Shown: piece after piece, positions 35,436 to 48,452 of the stretch | How the letters are laid out: each line of letters opens with the position of its first letter | How positions within the stretch are numbered: position 1 is the stretch's first letter | Source: Stenocarpella maydis | Taxonomy: Eukaryota; Ascomycota; Sordariomycetes; Diaporthales; Diaporthaceae | Direction: 5' to 3' | NCBI GenBank assembly: GCA_002270565.1 | Contig: NQMI01000129.1 | Coordinates: forward strand, 1-64,000 | DNA length: 64,000 nt | The notes under the pieces: model-generated | Told to the model about the DNA's origin: nothing | Databases searched by the model: none | The model's input: only the letters and a program-made list of their open reading frames with translations | Position numbers and translations under genes: made by a program

Positions 35436-37322
35436 ATGGCTTCCTCGGCAGAGATCCACGACCCCAACGACGGCATATTGCGACCTCGGCCGCGCAAGCC
35501 AGTCCATTCACAGCTCTCCCAGCTCACGTCGAGTACCTCGGCCAGCACGACCGGATATCTGGATCACCATGAAACCGGCACAACCACCGGCCAGACAAGG
35601 TGCGCACCCAGCCCGCGACCAACCCAGCTGCACAAGACTACATACAAAACAACTTCCTCCCTCCCAAACCCCTCCTCGTGGCAATGCGACGTCACAGCTA
35701 ACCAGAGGACACCTCCAACAGCGGCCGATCGACCCCCATCCCAGCCGATGCCCTGCCCTCAGTCAAGGTCCTGTCGAGCGCGCGAAAACAGGCCCGCGCC
35801 GAGCAGAAGCGGAGGATCTTCCCGACCATAGAGTTCGCCAGCCGGGTGTCGCACTTTGACCCAAACTCCGACTACCGCGACTTCCATGGCTTCTTCAACC
35901 TCTTCTGGGTCGGCCTGTTCATCATGGGCATCACGTCCATGCTGCGCAACCTCAAGGAGACAGGCTGGCCCTTCCGCGTGCAGATCTGGACCCTCTTCAC
36001 GATAAAGTGGTGGCACCTGGGCCTGGCCGACTTCGCCATGGTCGCCAGCGCCTCGCTGGTCTACCCGCTGCAGCTCTACGTCAGGAAGCAAAAGGCCGGG
36101 AGCGCCATGACCTGGGCGAGGGGCGGCATGGCGGTCCAGAGCGTATACCAGGTCGCGTGGATGGCCTTTTGGGTGGCGGTGCCCTTCGTGCTCGAGTGGC
36201 CGTGGACGTCGCAGGTCTTCCTGATCCTGCACACCATGGTCATCCTCATGAAGATGCACTCGTACGGCTTCTACAACGGCCACCTCAGCGAGACCGAGAA
36301 GCGCCTGCACGACCTCGACAACCCCAAGACGGCCTCGCGCGAGCCCGCCTACCTCTACCCCACCGCCGACAACCCAGGCGGCACCGTCTCGAGCCCCGTC
36401 CACGGCAGGCACCCGGAGCACACCGACAGCCAGGAGGAGGAGGAGGAGATCGCCCAGCTGCGCGAGGACCTCGCCCGCGAGCTGACGAGCCCCATGGGCA
36501 ACGTCACCTACCCGGCCAACCTGACCTGGCCCAACTACGTCGACTTCCTCTTCTGCCCCACCCTATGCTACGAGATCGAGTACCCGCGCTTCGAGAGCAT
36601 CGACTGGAAAAACCTCTTCGCCAAGATCACGGCCGTCTTTGGCTGCATCTTCCTGCTGACCGTCATCTCGGAGGAGTTCATCCTCCCGACGCTGCAGGAG
36701 TCCTCGGCGCGGCTCCACGGCTCGGACCCCGCCCCGTCCGCCCTCGAGTCCGTCCTCATCCTGGCCGAGACGGTCTCGTGGCTCCTCTTCCCCTTCATGC
36801 TGACCTTCCTGCTCGTCTTCCTCGTCATCTTCGAGTACGTCCTGGGCGCCTTCGCCGAGATCACCCGCTTCGCCGACCGCCACTTCTACAGCGACTGGTG
36901 GAACAGCACCGACTGGATGGAGTTCAGCCGCGAGTGGAACATACCCGTCTACAGCTTCCTCCGCAGGCACGTCTACAGCGCCTCGAGGCCCCACATCGGC
37001 CGCGCCTACGCCACCGTCATCACCTTCCTCATCTCCGCCGTGGGCCACGAGATCGTCATGGCCTGCATCACGAAGAAGGTGAGGGGCTACGGCTTCGTCT
37101 GCCAGATGCTGCAGCTCCCCATCGTCGTACTGCAGCGCACCAGGCTCGTCCGCGGCAAGAAGACGCTCAACAACGTCGCCTTTTGGTCCTCCATGATCCT
37201 GGGGCTGAGTCTGGTGAGTACTTGACATCACCCCCCCCCCTTCTTCTTGTTCATCCTGCGCCCGCAGCTCACTGACCTACCTGTACTCTCCACAGATCTG
37301 CTCCCTCTACGTGCTCCTTTGA
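35436..37322 (+). CDS. ARE2: Sterol O-acyltransferase (ARE1/ARE2-like, MBOAT)
   Basis: Exons 35436-35599, 35722-37213 and 37296-37322 encode 560 residues. The introns are 122 bp (CTAAC branch) and 82 bp. The enzyme transfers an acyl chain from acyl-CoA to a sterol (ergosterol in fungi) in the ER membrane, making sterol esters for lipid droplets. MBOAT hallmarks are present: PTLCYEIEYPR at about 334-344, FYSDWWN at 443-449, then REWNIPVYSFLRRHVY, and the probable catalytic His497 in AVGHEIVMA. Many hydrophobic helices surround these. The region after the DWWN motif resembles yeast Are2 more than DGAT1. An acidic EEEEE loop is near residue 295. The N-terminal 90 residues are polar and likely cytosolic. 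The final exon adds only eight codons (ICSLYVLL), consistent with the family's short tail. The exon 1 choice depends on phase and a CTAAC branch. Confidence 0.93.
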
Positions 37323-39422
37323 GCCCGCCCTACCCCTTCCAACCAAGAACCATATTCACCCCCTTACCCCCTATCCCTGAGGTCTCTCGAACGCGGACGA
37401 CCAAGACATTCTGAATTAGAAAGAAAAGGCGACACAAGCATCATTAGACCAGATACCCCCAGTCCACAGTGTTACTCAAAAAAAAAACCCCCCATACACG
37501 ACGAAAACCAGCATTCATTTTGTGGTTTTTGCCCATCGAATCTGAGAGGTGGGCTCGCGCCGACCCCGTCTCGTACTGTATTTGTATCAAACTAGCCCCT
37601 TCATTTCCATGGCCCAGGCGTACTACATTCTCGTTGCATTTTTTTAGCGGGAGGGGGGGGGGAATCCAGGCAACGAAGAGACCGTCCTCTTGAAATATAC
37701 CTTCAAGGTAGTATGTGGTGGGTCGCACGGTTTCTGGCAACTCAACGGTAATACTATGTAATGCATACATGCACACACATGCTTGTCTAGCCCCTTGTCC
37801 CCCATGGACATACGTAGCATCAAGACACGCAATGTTCTCCCACCCGAGACACACATACATACAATATGTATGGGCTCCCTCCCGACCTGGAGTTGTGCAC
37901 CGGCAGTGATCGTGTGCCACCCCTGTCATCTCCCGTTCTGATACCTGCTCCGCGCGGCTTAGAGTCGACATCTGGACATTACTACAATACACACGGGACA
38001 AAGTCATCATGAGCCAGAAAATAAAAAAAAAAAAGGAAAAATTCATCTCGTTCAAGCTAAAAATCTTGATCAAAAGATATTCGATTTCGATTCGTGATCA
38101 TCATTTGTCTAGATACGAAGACTAGTACTAGTAGTAGAGGGGGAAATATCGCGCAAGACAGAGAGAAAGGGAAAAGGAAACCCCCCCAGGAACGAGACAA
38201 GGATAATCAACGAGCTATACTATATCGTGCGATGGAGGATTTAAACCCCGCCCCCCATCCCTATCCCATCCCCCACCGCTCGACGTGTTCTGTCGAGGAT
38301 AAGAGGCAAGGCGGGCGGGCGGGCAGGCGGCAATTGATCGCTGGTATCTCCAATACTCCCCTTTCCTTGTTGTAAACGGTACTCCTTCCAGTCCGCTCCT
38401 GTGCGGCTCGGTGTGGTGCGCGTGTGCGTTGGGTGTTGCGGGCCGTCTCGTCTTCTCCCCCATTCCCGATTGCAATAGAATGAATGGCTGGTGTATGTAT
38501 GGAGGCGTCATATGTGTGTGTCGAATGTTCGTTATCGTCATCCCGAATTTCCCCTGTGGCTATGCATGTAGTCGATGGTGTTGGTAGTAGCATGGTAGTA
38601 GCAGCAGCAGTAAGTAGTATTGGACATCAGCCCCCCCCCCCTCAATGTCCCCGCTCCGAGGGGCTTGAGCTGAGCCGGTCTTGGACTTCTCCTGCAGATA
38701 TGGGGGGGTGTAGCGTCCCCGCCGGCCATGAGAGGGGCGAGGTTGCGAGGTGTTACGCCGGAGTGCTCTGGGGGACCCTTCTCAGGGCTGTCTGTTTACA
38801 CTTCCGGCCCCGGATGCTTGTGAGAGCATCCCTGATGCCACGAAGCACTGGCAACAGACCCCACTCAACAGGCACACCATATTCCTCTCGAGAGGCCAAA
38901 ACGATGGTCGTCCCGCGTTCAGTGACGATTCGTCTCATCACCTCCATCCGCTTGGGGCGCTGGCTGCGTAGCCACACCATATACCCCCCCACATCCACCT
39001 CGAAGCTGGTACCAGCCCAGCTCAGCGTCCTCGTATCCCAAAAATCATTGTCGTTAACACACGTGGTTCGTTACTGCCTCTGTCATCTTCATGAAGCCTT
39101 CAGTTCATGTCCAGTGAGTAAAGCCCCGAGAAGAGAATGATCCTTGAACACCAAAAACAAAACCGCATGGACAGAATAAGGAAAAAGGCCAGAATCCCGC
39201 CCTGGGTGGCCTTGTAAACGCCGAAGAGAAGGGAAAATAAGAAATTCAGAGATGACCCATATATGGCAGAAAAGTCTGCATGGAAAAACCAACTTGTCTC
39301 TTCTCACCACGATATCCAACTCAGATGGAGCAATTAGCGTACCCTTAAAGTATGCCGAATAAAGTGCGACCTCTAGCCCAGGAACTGAAAGATCCAGCAG
39401 AGACTGTGATGGCCGGCAGCGA
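37323..39422. other. Convergent intergenic region
   Basis: About 2.1 kb between convergent genes. It contains both 3' UTRs, A and T runs near 37479 and 38024, a G run near 37653 and a C run near 38628. No gene is supported; the ORF at 38484-39140 looks random. Confidence 0.5.
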
Positions 39423-41111
39423 CTAGTGGACTGCCGGTGTCCTGTAGTCATACGACGGCTCTATGTGGGTGTTGTAATCCGAGGTCATCACATCATTCGG
39501 CTCGTATCGCCTCGAGTGTTGCACGTGCTCAGTCGAGTATGCCGGGGCCGTCTTGACCTTTGGAAAGACCATCCCGGGTGTTTGCGCGTACGAGTCGTTG
39601 CTACTGTACTTGTTGACGATCCTCGGTATGCCCCTGCCCCTGTTGCTGACTTGATATGTTGTCTCGATCGGCGCCTGGTAGTAGTCCTCGTCCTCGTCAA
39701 AGGACATGCGTCTCCTTGTCGTCCTGTGCCTCTCGGTCGGTCTGCTGTACTCATACTCGGGCTGCATCGTGGCTGCTCGGTTCAGGGGCACCCGAGGCGG
39801 CGGCGGGGCTGCGGTCTGCGCCTGGGGCATGTAGCCAGGAGGCATGGTATTTGACTTTTGCAGCCTCGGCGGTGCCTGTGCTAATGGTGGAACCACATCG
39901 GCTTGGACTTGGTCTGGATCAGGCACTTCAACAGTAATAGACTCATCCTTGGCATGCTTCCCTTCGCCAGATGTGCGCCGCTTTGGTGCAAACTTTTCGT
40001 TGGGGTTTGGGTAGGCGGCAGAGTACGACGGCGGCACCTCTGCCGTGTGTCTCGGCAAGATCTTGCTGGCCTTGCTGGCCTTGCTCCGGATGTACGAGGC
40101 CGCATATGCCATGTGATCGCGGTATTTTAGATCCTCGACTGGTGCACTCTCGCGAGGATTTGATCGGTCCCTCTGTTTGGTGGTCGGGTTGTCTCGACTC
40201 GGGCTGCTCGACTGCTTCTTCGGCGAGGATGCCTTCTTGGCGCGGCTTCTCCGAACATCGTCGTCATCCTCGCTGTAGGGCTCAATATACGGCTTCGGCT
40301 TGGATCGTTTCTCCTCAACTTCCTGCTTGCGTCGGGCCTCACGCTCTCTCTCGCGCTCCCGCTCGCGCATCTTCTTGGCCTCCTTCGACCTTGCCGCTTC
40401 TTCACGTGCCTTGCGATCCTTGCGCTCCCTCTCGCGCTCGCGCTCGCGCTCACGCTCACGTTCTCGTTCCCTAGCTGCCGCCTCCCTTTCTTTGGTCAGT
40501 TTCAATTGTCGCTTGATTTCTTTTCGCGCCTTTTCCTCTTCTTCCCTCCGCTTCTCCCGTTCACGTTCTTCTTGCCTAATCCTGCGCTCCCGAGAATCGT
40601 CACGGGCCTTTGGCTTCTCATAGCTCGCAGCGCGACGGGCCCGGCGTTCCTCGTCGTGGTAGGATCTTGACCGCGACGGGATCTCGCCTTCCCATGACTG
40701 CGAGAATTCCTTCGAGTAAGGCTTATAAGGGCTCGACTTGGACGTGGAGTGTTTGGGCGGGGACCATCCAGCCGGCGGCTCCGCGGTGCGGATGTTAACA
40801 TTGACATAGCGGCCATGGGCTGCTGTACTTGAGCTGGCGGCACCGCCCCTCTTGGCGAGCTCCTCCCTCAGCTTCTTGTACTTGACCTCATCGTCATAGT
40901 CGCGCCTCTTGTCCTCGTTGCCGAGTATCTCCCAAGCCTGTTGCACCCTGTGGAACTCCTCTTGTTTTTGAGCCTTGAGCGTGGGGTCCGGGAATTTGTC
41001 GGGATGGCATTTCAGCACCAGCTTCTTGTATGCTGTCTTGATGGCAGCGGCATCTGCGGACGGATCAACACCAAGGGCTCGGTATGGATCGGGCGGCAAT
41101 GGCGCGTTCAT
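39423..41111 (-). CDS. J-domain (DnaJ) protein with charged repeat region
   Basis: This intronless ORF of 562 residues starts at the ATG at 41111; the longer frame upstream begins with a non-ATG codon. Residues about 7-75 form a J domain (DPYRALGVDPSADAAAIK) with the HPD motif at 36-38 in KCHPDKF, which should stimulate an Hsp70 ATPase. There is no Gly/Phe region or zinc-finger, so it is a class III (DNAJC-like) protein. Residues about 140-300 are extremely charged, with long Arg-Glu alternations and Lys, and may form a single alpha helix. The C-terminal half is Pro/Tyr-rich and likely disordered. No signal peptide or membrane segment is present, so it is probably cytosolic or nuclear. I do not recognise a named subfamily. 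The gene is convergent with the acyltransferase gene and has a 7-kb desert upstream. Confidence 0.88.
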   Translation of the reverse strand: MNAPLPPDPYRALGVDPSADAAAIKTAYKKLVLKCHPDKFPDPTLKAQKQEEFHRVQQAWEILGNEDKRRDYDDEVKYKKLREELAKRGGAASSSTAAHGRYVNVNIRTAEPPAGWSPPKHSTSKSSPYKPYSKEFSQSWEGEIPSRSRSYHDEERRARRAASYEKPKARDDSRERRIRQEEREREKRREEEEKARKEIKRQLKLTKEREAAARERERERERERERERERKDRKAREEAARSKEAKKMREREREREREARRKQEVEEKRSKPKPYIEPYSEDDDDVRRSRAKKASSPKKQSSSPSRDNPTTKQRDRSNPRESAPVEDLKYRDHMAYAASYIRSKASKASKILPRHTAEVPPSYSAAYPNPNEKFAPKRRTSGEGKHAKDESITVEVPDPDQVQADVVPPLAQAPPRLQKSNTMPPGYMPQAQTAAPPPPRVPLNRAATMQPEYEYSRPTERHRTTRRRMSFDEDEDYYQAPIETTYQVSNRGRGIPRIVNKYSSNDSYAQTPGMVFPKVKTAPAYSTEHVQHSRRYEPNDVMTSDYNTHIEPSYDYRTPAVH

Positions 41112-43506
41112 GTTGGGTGGATTGGGGGGAGACAAATGCTAGCCGTTGTAGGTACAGGAGGGCAGCCGTCGACAGACAGCAGCCGGATATCTGTCTGGGT
41201 ATCCGGGGGGGAACCTAGGAGGCGGAGCAAGGTGGTGGCCAGCAATGGGGAGCTGCACCACTTGTATTAGTTGGGCAGGCTGCCCGGTCCGGGTTGTTGA
41301 TGGTTAAAGAGATGGCTGACACGTGGTTGTAGCTGGAAAAGGAGCGGCCAGGGGATCGGGATCGTGTGACAATGACGCGTAGCCGAGTTAAGCGCGCATG
41401 CGACCAGAGGGTTTCCAGATGGCCAGGAGGGTGAGTAGCACGTCCGAGGAGAAGATGGAATTTTGCGAGAAATAAGAAAGCCAGGGGGGCAAGAGAACCA
41501 ATCCAAGGGGAGAGCCAGAAGCTGAAGTTGGTCTACCCGCCCTGAGGCTGGCTTGTAGGGTGTGTGGCCGAGGTGGTCAAGGCGAGCAACCAGACAGGAG
41601 GTGCAGGCAAATCGGGGGTGGTAGTGGTAGTGGTAGTGGTAGTGTAGGTGAGAGGGAAACGAAGGGCCAGATGAGATGACCGACCCTCTCTCCCAAGGTC
41701 AACTGAACTGGTCCAGGAGGGCTGGCCGAAGAGGGAAGGGGAAGGGAGCAGGAAACGCCGGATGGATGGTGTCAGCAAGGCGCGGGCAGGAGCGAGCAGC
41801 GAGCGAGGGTCGGGGTCGCGGCAGGGTAGGGTAGAGGCACTGTGTACTGTACTTAAGTACCTTGGCAGAGCACGGAGTACACTAGAGGCAGGGGTCGAGA
41901 TAGCGGCTGATGGACCTGAAAAGAGTGGGTCCCCGGGGCCAAGAGGGCGTCAAGGCGTGCGTCGTCGGATCAATCTTGTTAGTTGGTTGGGAGACGACGG
42001 CACCCAATCAGTGGCGAGCCAAGGGGAGTGCGCAGCCGGTGTTGGTGAGATGAGGAGCGGGAGAGGCGATGGCGTCCCGTCAGACCTCTGTCCCAGCAAT
42101 CATACAGGCTGCGGCGCAGTGGCAGATCCACGATCCACCCTCCAGAATCCAGAATCCAGACCCCTCTCTGGGGGCTGGACGTCCTCTATTGGGTCAAGAG
42201 CAATTCCTCGGCCGAGGCCTGATGACGTGCTGTCTGCCTGTCCACGACGGGCGGTGGCTTCGACAGGACTAAAGATCAGGAGTGTGTGGCCAAGGCAGCA
42301 GGGCAGCAGCAGTAAGCCAACCAGGTGCAGGGGCCCTGTCTTGCTCGATCGGTTTCCTCGAGGCGATGGGATGGTATGGTCCCGTGTTCTGGCCCGGTGA
42401 AATAGAGAAGGCAAACCAAGAATCGGTGGGATATACACCCCAAGATGACCACCTGGACCTGCAGGTCTGGCCGGCCTATGTCGTAATGACTTCCTGGGAA
42501 GACGGGAGTAGAGACCCTGGCAGGGGACTGAGACGTGGTTCCAGGCTGGTGCGAGGAGTCGGAAGCGTGACGAGTCGTAAGATGAAAAGAAGAGTCCGGA
42601 ACAGGTGAATTTCATCCACAAGGGCTGGCTCCCTGGGGGCAAGCAAAACGTCCAATGCAGTACACTGTAGTGTATAAGGCCCAGTGATGCCCGGTTCGGC
42701 CGGGGGTGGGCTGGCCTGGCTGGGTGGTGCGTCCGCTTATGGCGATGTCCGAGTCGTTCCGCAACAGCAGGGTCCCCTGGGTTGGCTGGCGGTTGAAGAC
42801 GCTGGTGGCTGATGGCGCCGGCGGCGGTGGCGAGATTCCCTCAGCCCTTTGCCAGCCGAAACCAGAGGCGACGGACGGGCAGATAAGTAAGTACGAGTTT
42901 GCTGATCAGGCCCGGCAGTACGAGAATAGCTTGTTGCTCTTTACCTGAGGGAGTTTGGTCGAGTTCTGCTGTCCTGTGTATAGCAGAGCGCAATGCTCGA
43001 GGTTACGGGAGAGCAGCCAAGGATCCAGGAGTGGCTGGTCTGGCAGCGACAGGCCAAACAGGGAGCGATGTCGAGGGCCAACGAGGTCGGTGAGAGCGGG
43101 TAACATAAACAGAAGCCCGGGTGGCACAGCAACTCGAATACCTGTAACGTCCAAGACCCTAGGCAAGTCTCATAAAGACAGTAGCACGTGTGTCGGGTCA
43201 AGTGCCGCCGGGGTGAGGTACTGTGTAAGCCGGAGTGAGGGTCTGGCGGTGTGTAAGAGAGCGAGGGAAAGAAAATAGGGACGACCGAGGAGCTTTGTAA
43301 TCCGTCAGTCGGTCTGCGATCTGCCTCGCCCTCCCGCAGCTGGAACCCAGCAGGGTCGGTTATTGAGTATACAGTATACTGCCCGTCTGATGTGTCTCGC
43401 CTGTTGGGTCAGGTGGGAGCTTGCCAGCCTGCTTGTGGGCCGCCACAAAGTGGTTTCGGTCTCTGGTAATTTCTTGGGAGAATGAGAATGTCAATGCCAG
43501 GTGCAG

Positions 43507-43578
43507 GTGCCAGTGCCAGTGCCAGTGCCAGTGCCAGTGCCAGTGCCAGTGCCAGTGCCAGTGCCAGTGCCAGTGCAG
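43507..43578. repeat. (GTGCCA)12 hexanucleotide repeat
   Basis: About twelve almost perfect tandem copies of GTGCCA. The array is long enough to be length-polymorphic between strains (inference). No coding role is evident. Confidence 0.95.
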
Positions 43579-44589
43579 TAGTCAATAACAACAACAAAGC
43601 CCTGCTCCTTTGGTAGGAACCATCAATTTATCCGGATTAATAAGGGCAGAGACCAGCCTCGAGACAGATCCAGCCCAACAAGGAAGACTGCGCCCGCAAT
43701 GTCGAGCTCCTTGTCAAGTGGTCCGGTGCGACAGGCACAGCATCAATGTCCAGAGGTCAGCAGCTGGCGTGATGTGACGGAGCTGACACTGACGAGCAGC
43801 AGCAGCTCAGGCAGGTCGGCCTCGTTCTGCCAGTGCTGAGCCGGCAGAGGAGGGGAAAGCCGGGCAAAACAAACGGGCATTCGTCAGTTGTGGTGACGAT
43901 GGACGCGATAATAACGGCCTTGCCAATGTGTGGAGGTGCATGCGATCGCGTCCAGAAAACGCAGCGCACGTGTTGGGCAATCTCTCCTTCGTCGGCGGGT
44001 TTCTGTGCTGGTATGCGAGTTGCAGAGAAGATACTATCAGACAGACTACTCGGATATCGTCTGGAATGAAGGTCGGGAGATTTGAGAAGCAGAGAGTAAC
44101 TAGTTCGGGGGGTGGGAATTCTTCAGCCAAATCGCCCTGGAAGCCCCGAGGTCCTCATTCCGATGCGATCGCTGATGGAGCTTCTTTGCTATTTCCCATG
44201 TTCACGCCCATGCCCGGGTTTTCCATTCTCCTAGCACGAGGTACATTGACAGCATGGTGAACATCCACCTATCCTGGCTATACCCGTGGTATATACCGTA
44301 TGCATAGTATACCGTATACACTTCAGATCGCCCATTCTCATCGACCATTCCCTGCTCGTATATACCCTCCCTCCCGGGACCTACCCGCGGCAGGCCCAAC
44401 TGGCTGGCTCTGCTGGCTCTGCTGGCTGCTGACTTTCAGCCTTGATCAATACCGGAGCCTGAACTTGAGCCTGACAGAGTCAAAACCAGCGAAACACGAC
44501 TTCGGATGGATGCGACCATTCAAGACTGCAAGACTGGCAGGCAGGCATGACCCTCCCACAGCAGCCTAGCCCAGCCATGGGCCCTCAGC

Positions 44590-44590
44590 T

Positions 44591-44621
<31 letters not shown>
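44590..44621. repeat. (CTGC)n microsatellite
   Basis: About six copies of CTGC followed by degenerate CTCC/CTGC units. Confidence 0.9.
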
Positions 44622-47600
44622 CCTGCCTCCCTGTCTGCGTGCTGGTATCCATGGCGAGACAGACCGACGTCCATCTCGACCGCACATGATGCCGGAGGCT
44701 TTCCGTCTTGCAGGCCTGGAACCGAGATGGACCTTGTCAGCTGCACCAGCCGGAAGAGCCTTCGTATCAACGAGTCAACACGCAGCCATTCGCGCAGATG
44801 CATCTGCAGGTTTGTCACTCTGGAGTGCTTTTGCATTGCATTCTGCCTTCTTACCTCTGCACGAACTATAGCATAAATCACACACCCTTCAAGAGATAGA
44901 GTGGCACAGTGGATGAGGTGCAATGGGCCTGGCCAGCCAGCGACCACACCGGGTCTGGTCTGCATGGAAGCACCAGCTGCACTGTCTCCTTGGTCCTCCT
45001 CTGATTACTCGTCCTGTTACACGACAGTGCTCCGGATCATCTGCGGTCTCTCGCGCAGGTACTCTGACGGCCGTCCCACAACGTTGATGACTGGGTGAGC
45101 ACACCAAGCGCCGTGTTCAAGTCAACCATCCATCAACGCCTTGTCAGGGAGGGCTCGCGTGCCTCTTCTGCCCCGCACTCCTGGGATGATGTGATGAGGC
45201 TCATGGTGGGCCGGCGCCTGTGGTCACTGCGCAATTCACACGAGTGCACACACGCGCACCACACCCACACACGCACGCATACACACACATATACGCCAGA
45301 CACACTCAGATAGATCTATTATGCATCCCCTCTGGCTTGATAAATCTTGGCAGCCAAGCGTTCCCACTCTGCCCTTTGTCATCCATCGACAACAACCCCG
45401 AGGTGAGCTATATACCGGGAGCGGCCATTATACGCGGTGGTTGACTCGGTACATTCGAGCCATGTTTCAACGGGAAAGGCCGGCGGTTTGAGCGCCAATT
45501 CGAAGACGCCAGAGAATCGTCACCGGGAATCCAGTCGAGGGCCACGAGACGCCGGTCTGCCGGGGTGCGGTTTGCTTTTTTCCACTTCTCCTGCTGGGGT
45601 AACCCGCCCACGACCCCCCTGGCGCCCCGGTCTCCTCCACGCGCTGCCGGTTGATCAACCGGATGGGACTAGGCTCGTTGCGGGCTCTCATTCGCCTGTT
45701 CTGGAGTCGTCCATGAGCCGATCTGTTCTAGTCACCTGCCAAGTGGCCAGCGAGGTGGGCTGGGTGGGTGGCAGCTCCCACCAGTCGGGGCTGGGGAGGT
45801 CTTGCTCTGATCATCGATCCGCTGCCCCTGAGGCGAATCATCCGCAACCGTCCTGCCGCGAGCGATGCTAGCAACCTGTGGGTGGTCGGATCTGTTTTCG
45901 TCCTTCTTCTGCGTCCGCCCGAAGTTGCCTCAGCCCCCTGAGATGGGGCAGGAACGGGCGGCACCCGCGAGGCCGTCAAGGAGAAGCAGCTGAGCTGGCC
46001 GGCTCGTCGCCTGAGAATCTGCACAGTCCAGGGGGGTGGCCGCACATTCGCGACGACGAAGCGACCTCTGCCCCATCTGCCCCTCATTCCCCACCAACCC
46101 CTCCTCCGATCGATCCATCATCGGCGGACGTGGACCCTGTAGTCCTCGAGGAATAGGACGCTAACACCTCGAGGGGCAGGTTTATGCAAGATTCTAGCAT
46201 CTTGTCAGATGATGGGCTTTCGAAACCTGCCTCTATCAACCTGGCACAACAGATGGTGAGAGATGCGACGCGACATTTATGTCCTGAAGTCGCGCACGCA
46301 CACATACCCTATGCGCCCGCCGGTCTCATCCTTTGCCTAGTCCTGTCCATCAGAGCGGGCGCTGTGGCCATGCCTTGTCTGCTACACGTCCCGCGCAGCA
46401 AGTAAGCACTCAAAAAAGCCTCGGCCTGGTAGTTGCAGGGGTCTGAATAGTGTAGTCGCACGGCGCGGGCTGGTGGCATGGCGTCCTAGTCACGCCTCAC
46501 CAGGCCTATCAACGGCGCCTTGTCACAACATCCAAGACACTTGCGATGGCGGTGAATGCTGTCGACTTTTCCTTTTGCTGCCAGTAGGGGATTTTACGGT
46601 CTTTGCCCTTGTCTTGCCTGTTCCCCGCGAGCGGTGAGGGTGTTGCGCAAGCCGGTCGGTCTGTGTTTCCCGTTCCTTCTGCAGCCCTACGCCAAAGAAG
46701 ACGCAAGTAAGCGAAGCCGAGGCAGAAGGAAAGAAGGTCTGCAAGTTGGGGGCTGGCTTGCCGGCGGTTCAGCAGACGGGGTCCCGTATCCGTTGCCCTG
46801 GCAGCCCGGCGAGGGGGGTTTGACTTAAAGGTACAGATCCGCGATGCATATCCTTTGGTCACAGCCCTGTCTGGCCAGCTGGAGCCGTGTGGGCCCCATA
46901 TTGACGTGGGGGGCAACGGCAACATTTGACGACCTTGGCAGTGTATCTACACTACTGTAGTATTATAAAATGGCGCAAACCAAGGAGTGCCTGTGGGATG
47001 ACACACTTGCAGATCCCCTCCACAGTCCACCACCTAATGCAGTGCGTGCACCTGGTCTGACCCAACGGGTTCGGGACTGCACCTCCATTGGTCGCAACGA
47101 GCTCTGCAGGCGGTGCCGTGTTGCTGGTGATTGCTGCGGCTCCCGGGACGGGAAGAGAAAAAAAAAATGCTGCATCCCGCGGCGCCTCTTGCTTACCCAC
47201 GAGAGCCAGAGACGATCTCGTCATCATAATCAGGACAGCAGGCTCTGTCCTAGTTTATCGATTCCTGAAACCTGCGTGATCGGCAGGATTGTTTCTACCG
47301 GTTTATAGGTTACCTGCAGCAAATCGGACCAGGCGGCGACGGGGAGAGGCGTTGCCCTGTGGGCAGGTGTGACCTGACCAAGGTCATCCCCCATTTTCAC
47401 CAACGTCGTCAGGTGCTGGGTCAGGTATGCCAATGGAACATTCGAAAATGGAAGGGCGGTCGGTCGGTTGTCAAATTCAACTCCCGGCGGCCTGTTCTAG
47501 GCCCGCACCGCGACGTCGTCCAAACTTTGTCCCCGAAGAAACGTCGTCTAGTACGGATAGTAGTAGACTACTACTACTGACTAATGGTAGTAGTCTGTCT

Positions 47601-48452
47601 ACATACACCACATAGTACACGTACAGTAGACTGAGACTAGTGTGCGGAACTAGGGCGCCCTCTCTGGCGGTCATGTCGACAAGCGTCTCGCCAGGGTTCT
47701 GCTGTTTCGTGGATATCTGTCTGTTTCTGAAGTCTCCAACGCCCTGGCACCTCGATGTTGAGATGAGGCATGTCTCTCTCTCTATTGATCTGGCACGCCA
47801 GCCAGCGCATGAATCTGAACGTGGCTCTCTGTCTACTTACTCTGGGCTGCCGCCCTGCCCATCTTATAGTTTGTGTTGTTCCTGTGCCTCTTCTAACGCA
47901 AACTCGACTGCCATCTTAAATCTCACAGGTCATCTGATTCCTTCGTTTCTTCACTTGCCCCCCCCCCCCCAACTGTGCTGCTTTAGTTAGCTCATGTCAA
48001 GCTCGGGACTGGGCTGTCTGGAATACTTGTCAGGCGGGCGACAGCTGATGGACGGCGTTGCGCGGCTGTTGCGCTGCTGTTGCGCTTGAGCTTTTTGGGC
48101 TGTTTTTGTTTTAGTTCGGGGCAGGAAGGGCAAGGCGTATGCTTGGGCTTGTCCTGGGGTTTGGCTCCGGGGGAAAGAGGGCTATGAGGTGGGTGGCGTC
48201 ACTATGTATGGACTAGATGGCGAGATAAGCTTGCCTTACCATCTTGCCGCCGACCAGCCTTGATCAGATCGTGTTGATTGATACGGGGAGATTTTCGAGG
48301 TGATCATGTGAGAATAGCCTTCATCAACACGACGACTGGTCAATATCACTCCGGGTCGTCACACGTGTCCACCTTGCTCTTATTCTGATACCAACAAAGA
48401 ATAGACGGCTTGAGCCGGCCGGGCTCGCTCTACGTGATCGTGTCTAATATCT

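Larger units (their letters stand above)
41112..48452. other. 7.3-kb gene desert
   Basis: No supported gene. The stretch carries the promoter of the J-domain gene at its left end and several microsatellites, including (TGCCAG)n at 43507, (CTGC)n at 44590, a CA-rich tract near 45240-45300 and a C run near 47958. ORFs such as 41762-42400 and 42100-42642 overlap each other on opposite strands and have no domain or splice logic. Confidence 0.55.

Noticed and set aside
36007..37275. A 422-codon plus-strand ORF
   Set aside because: It overlaps the acyltransferase gene in another frame, is dominated by Arg, His and Pro, and has no domain. It is a shadow of GC-rich coding DNA.
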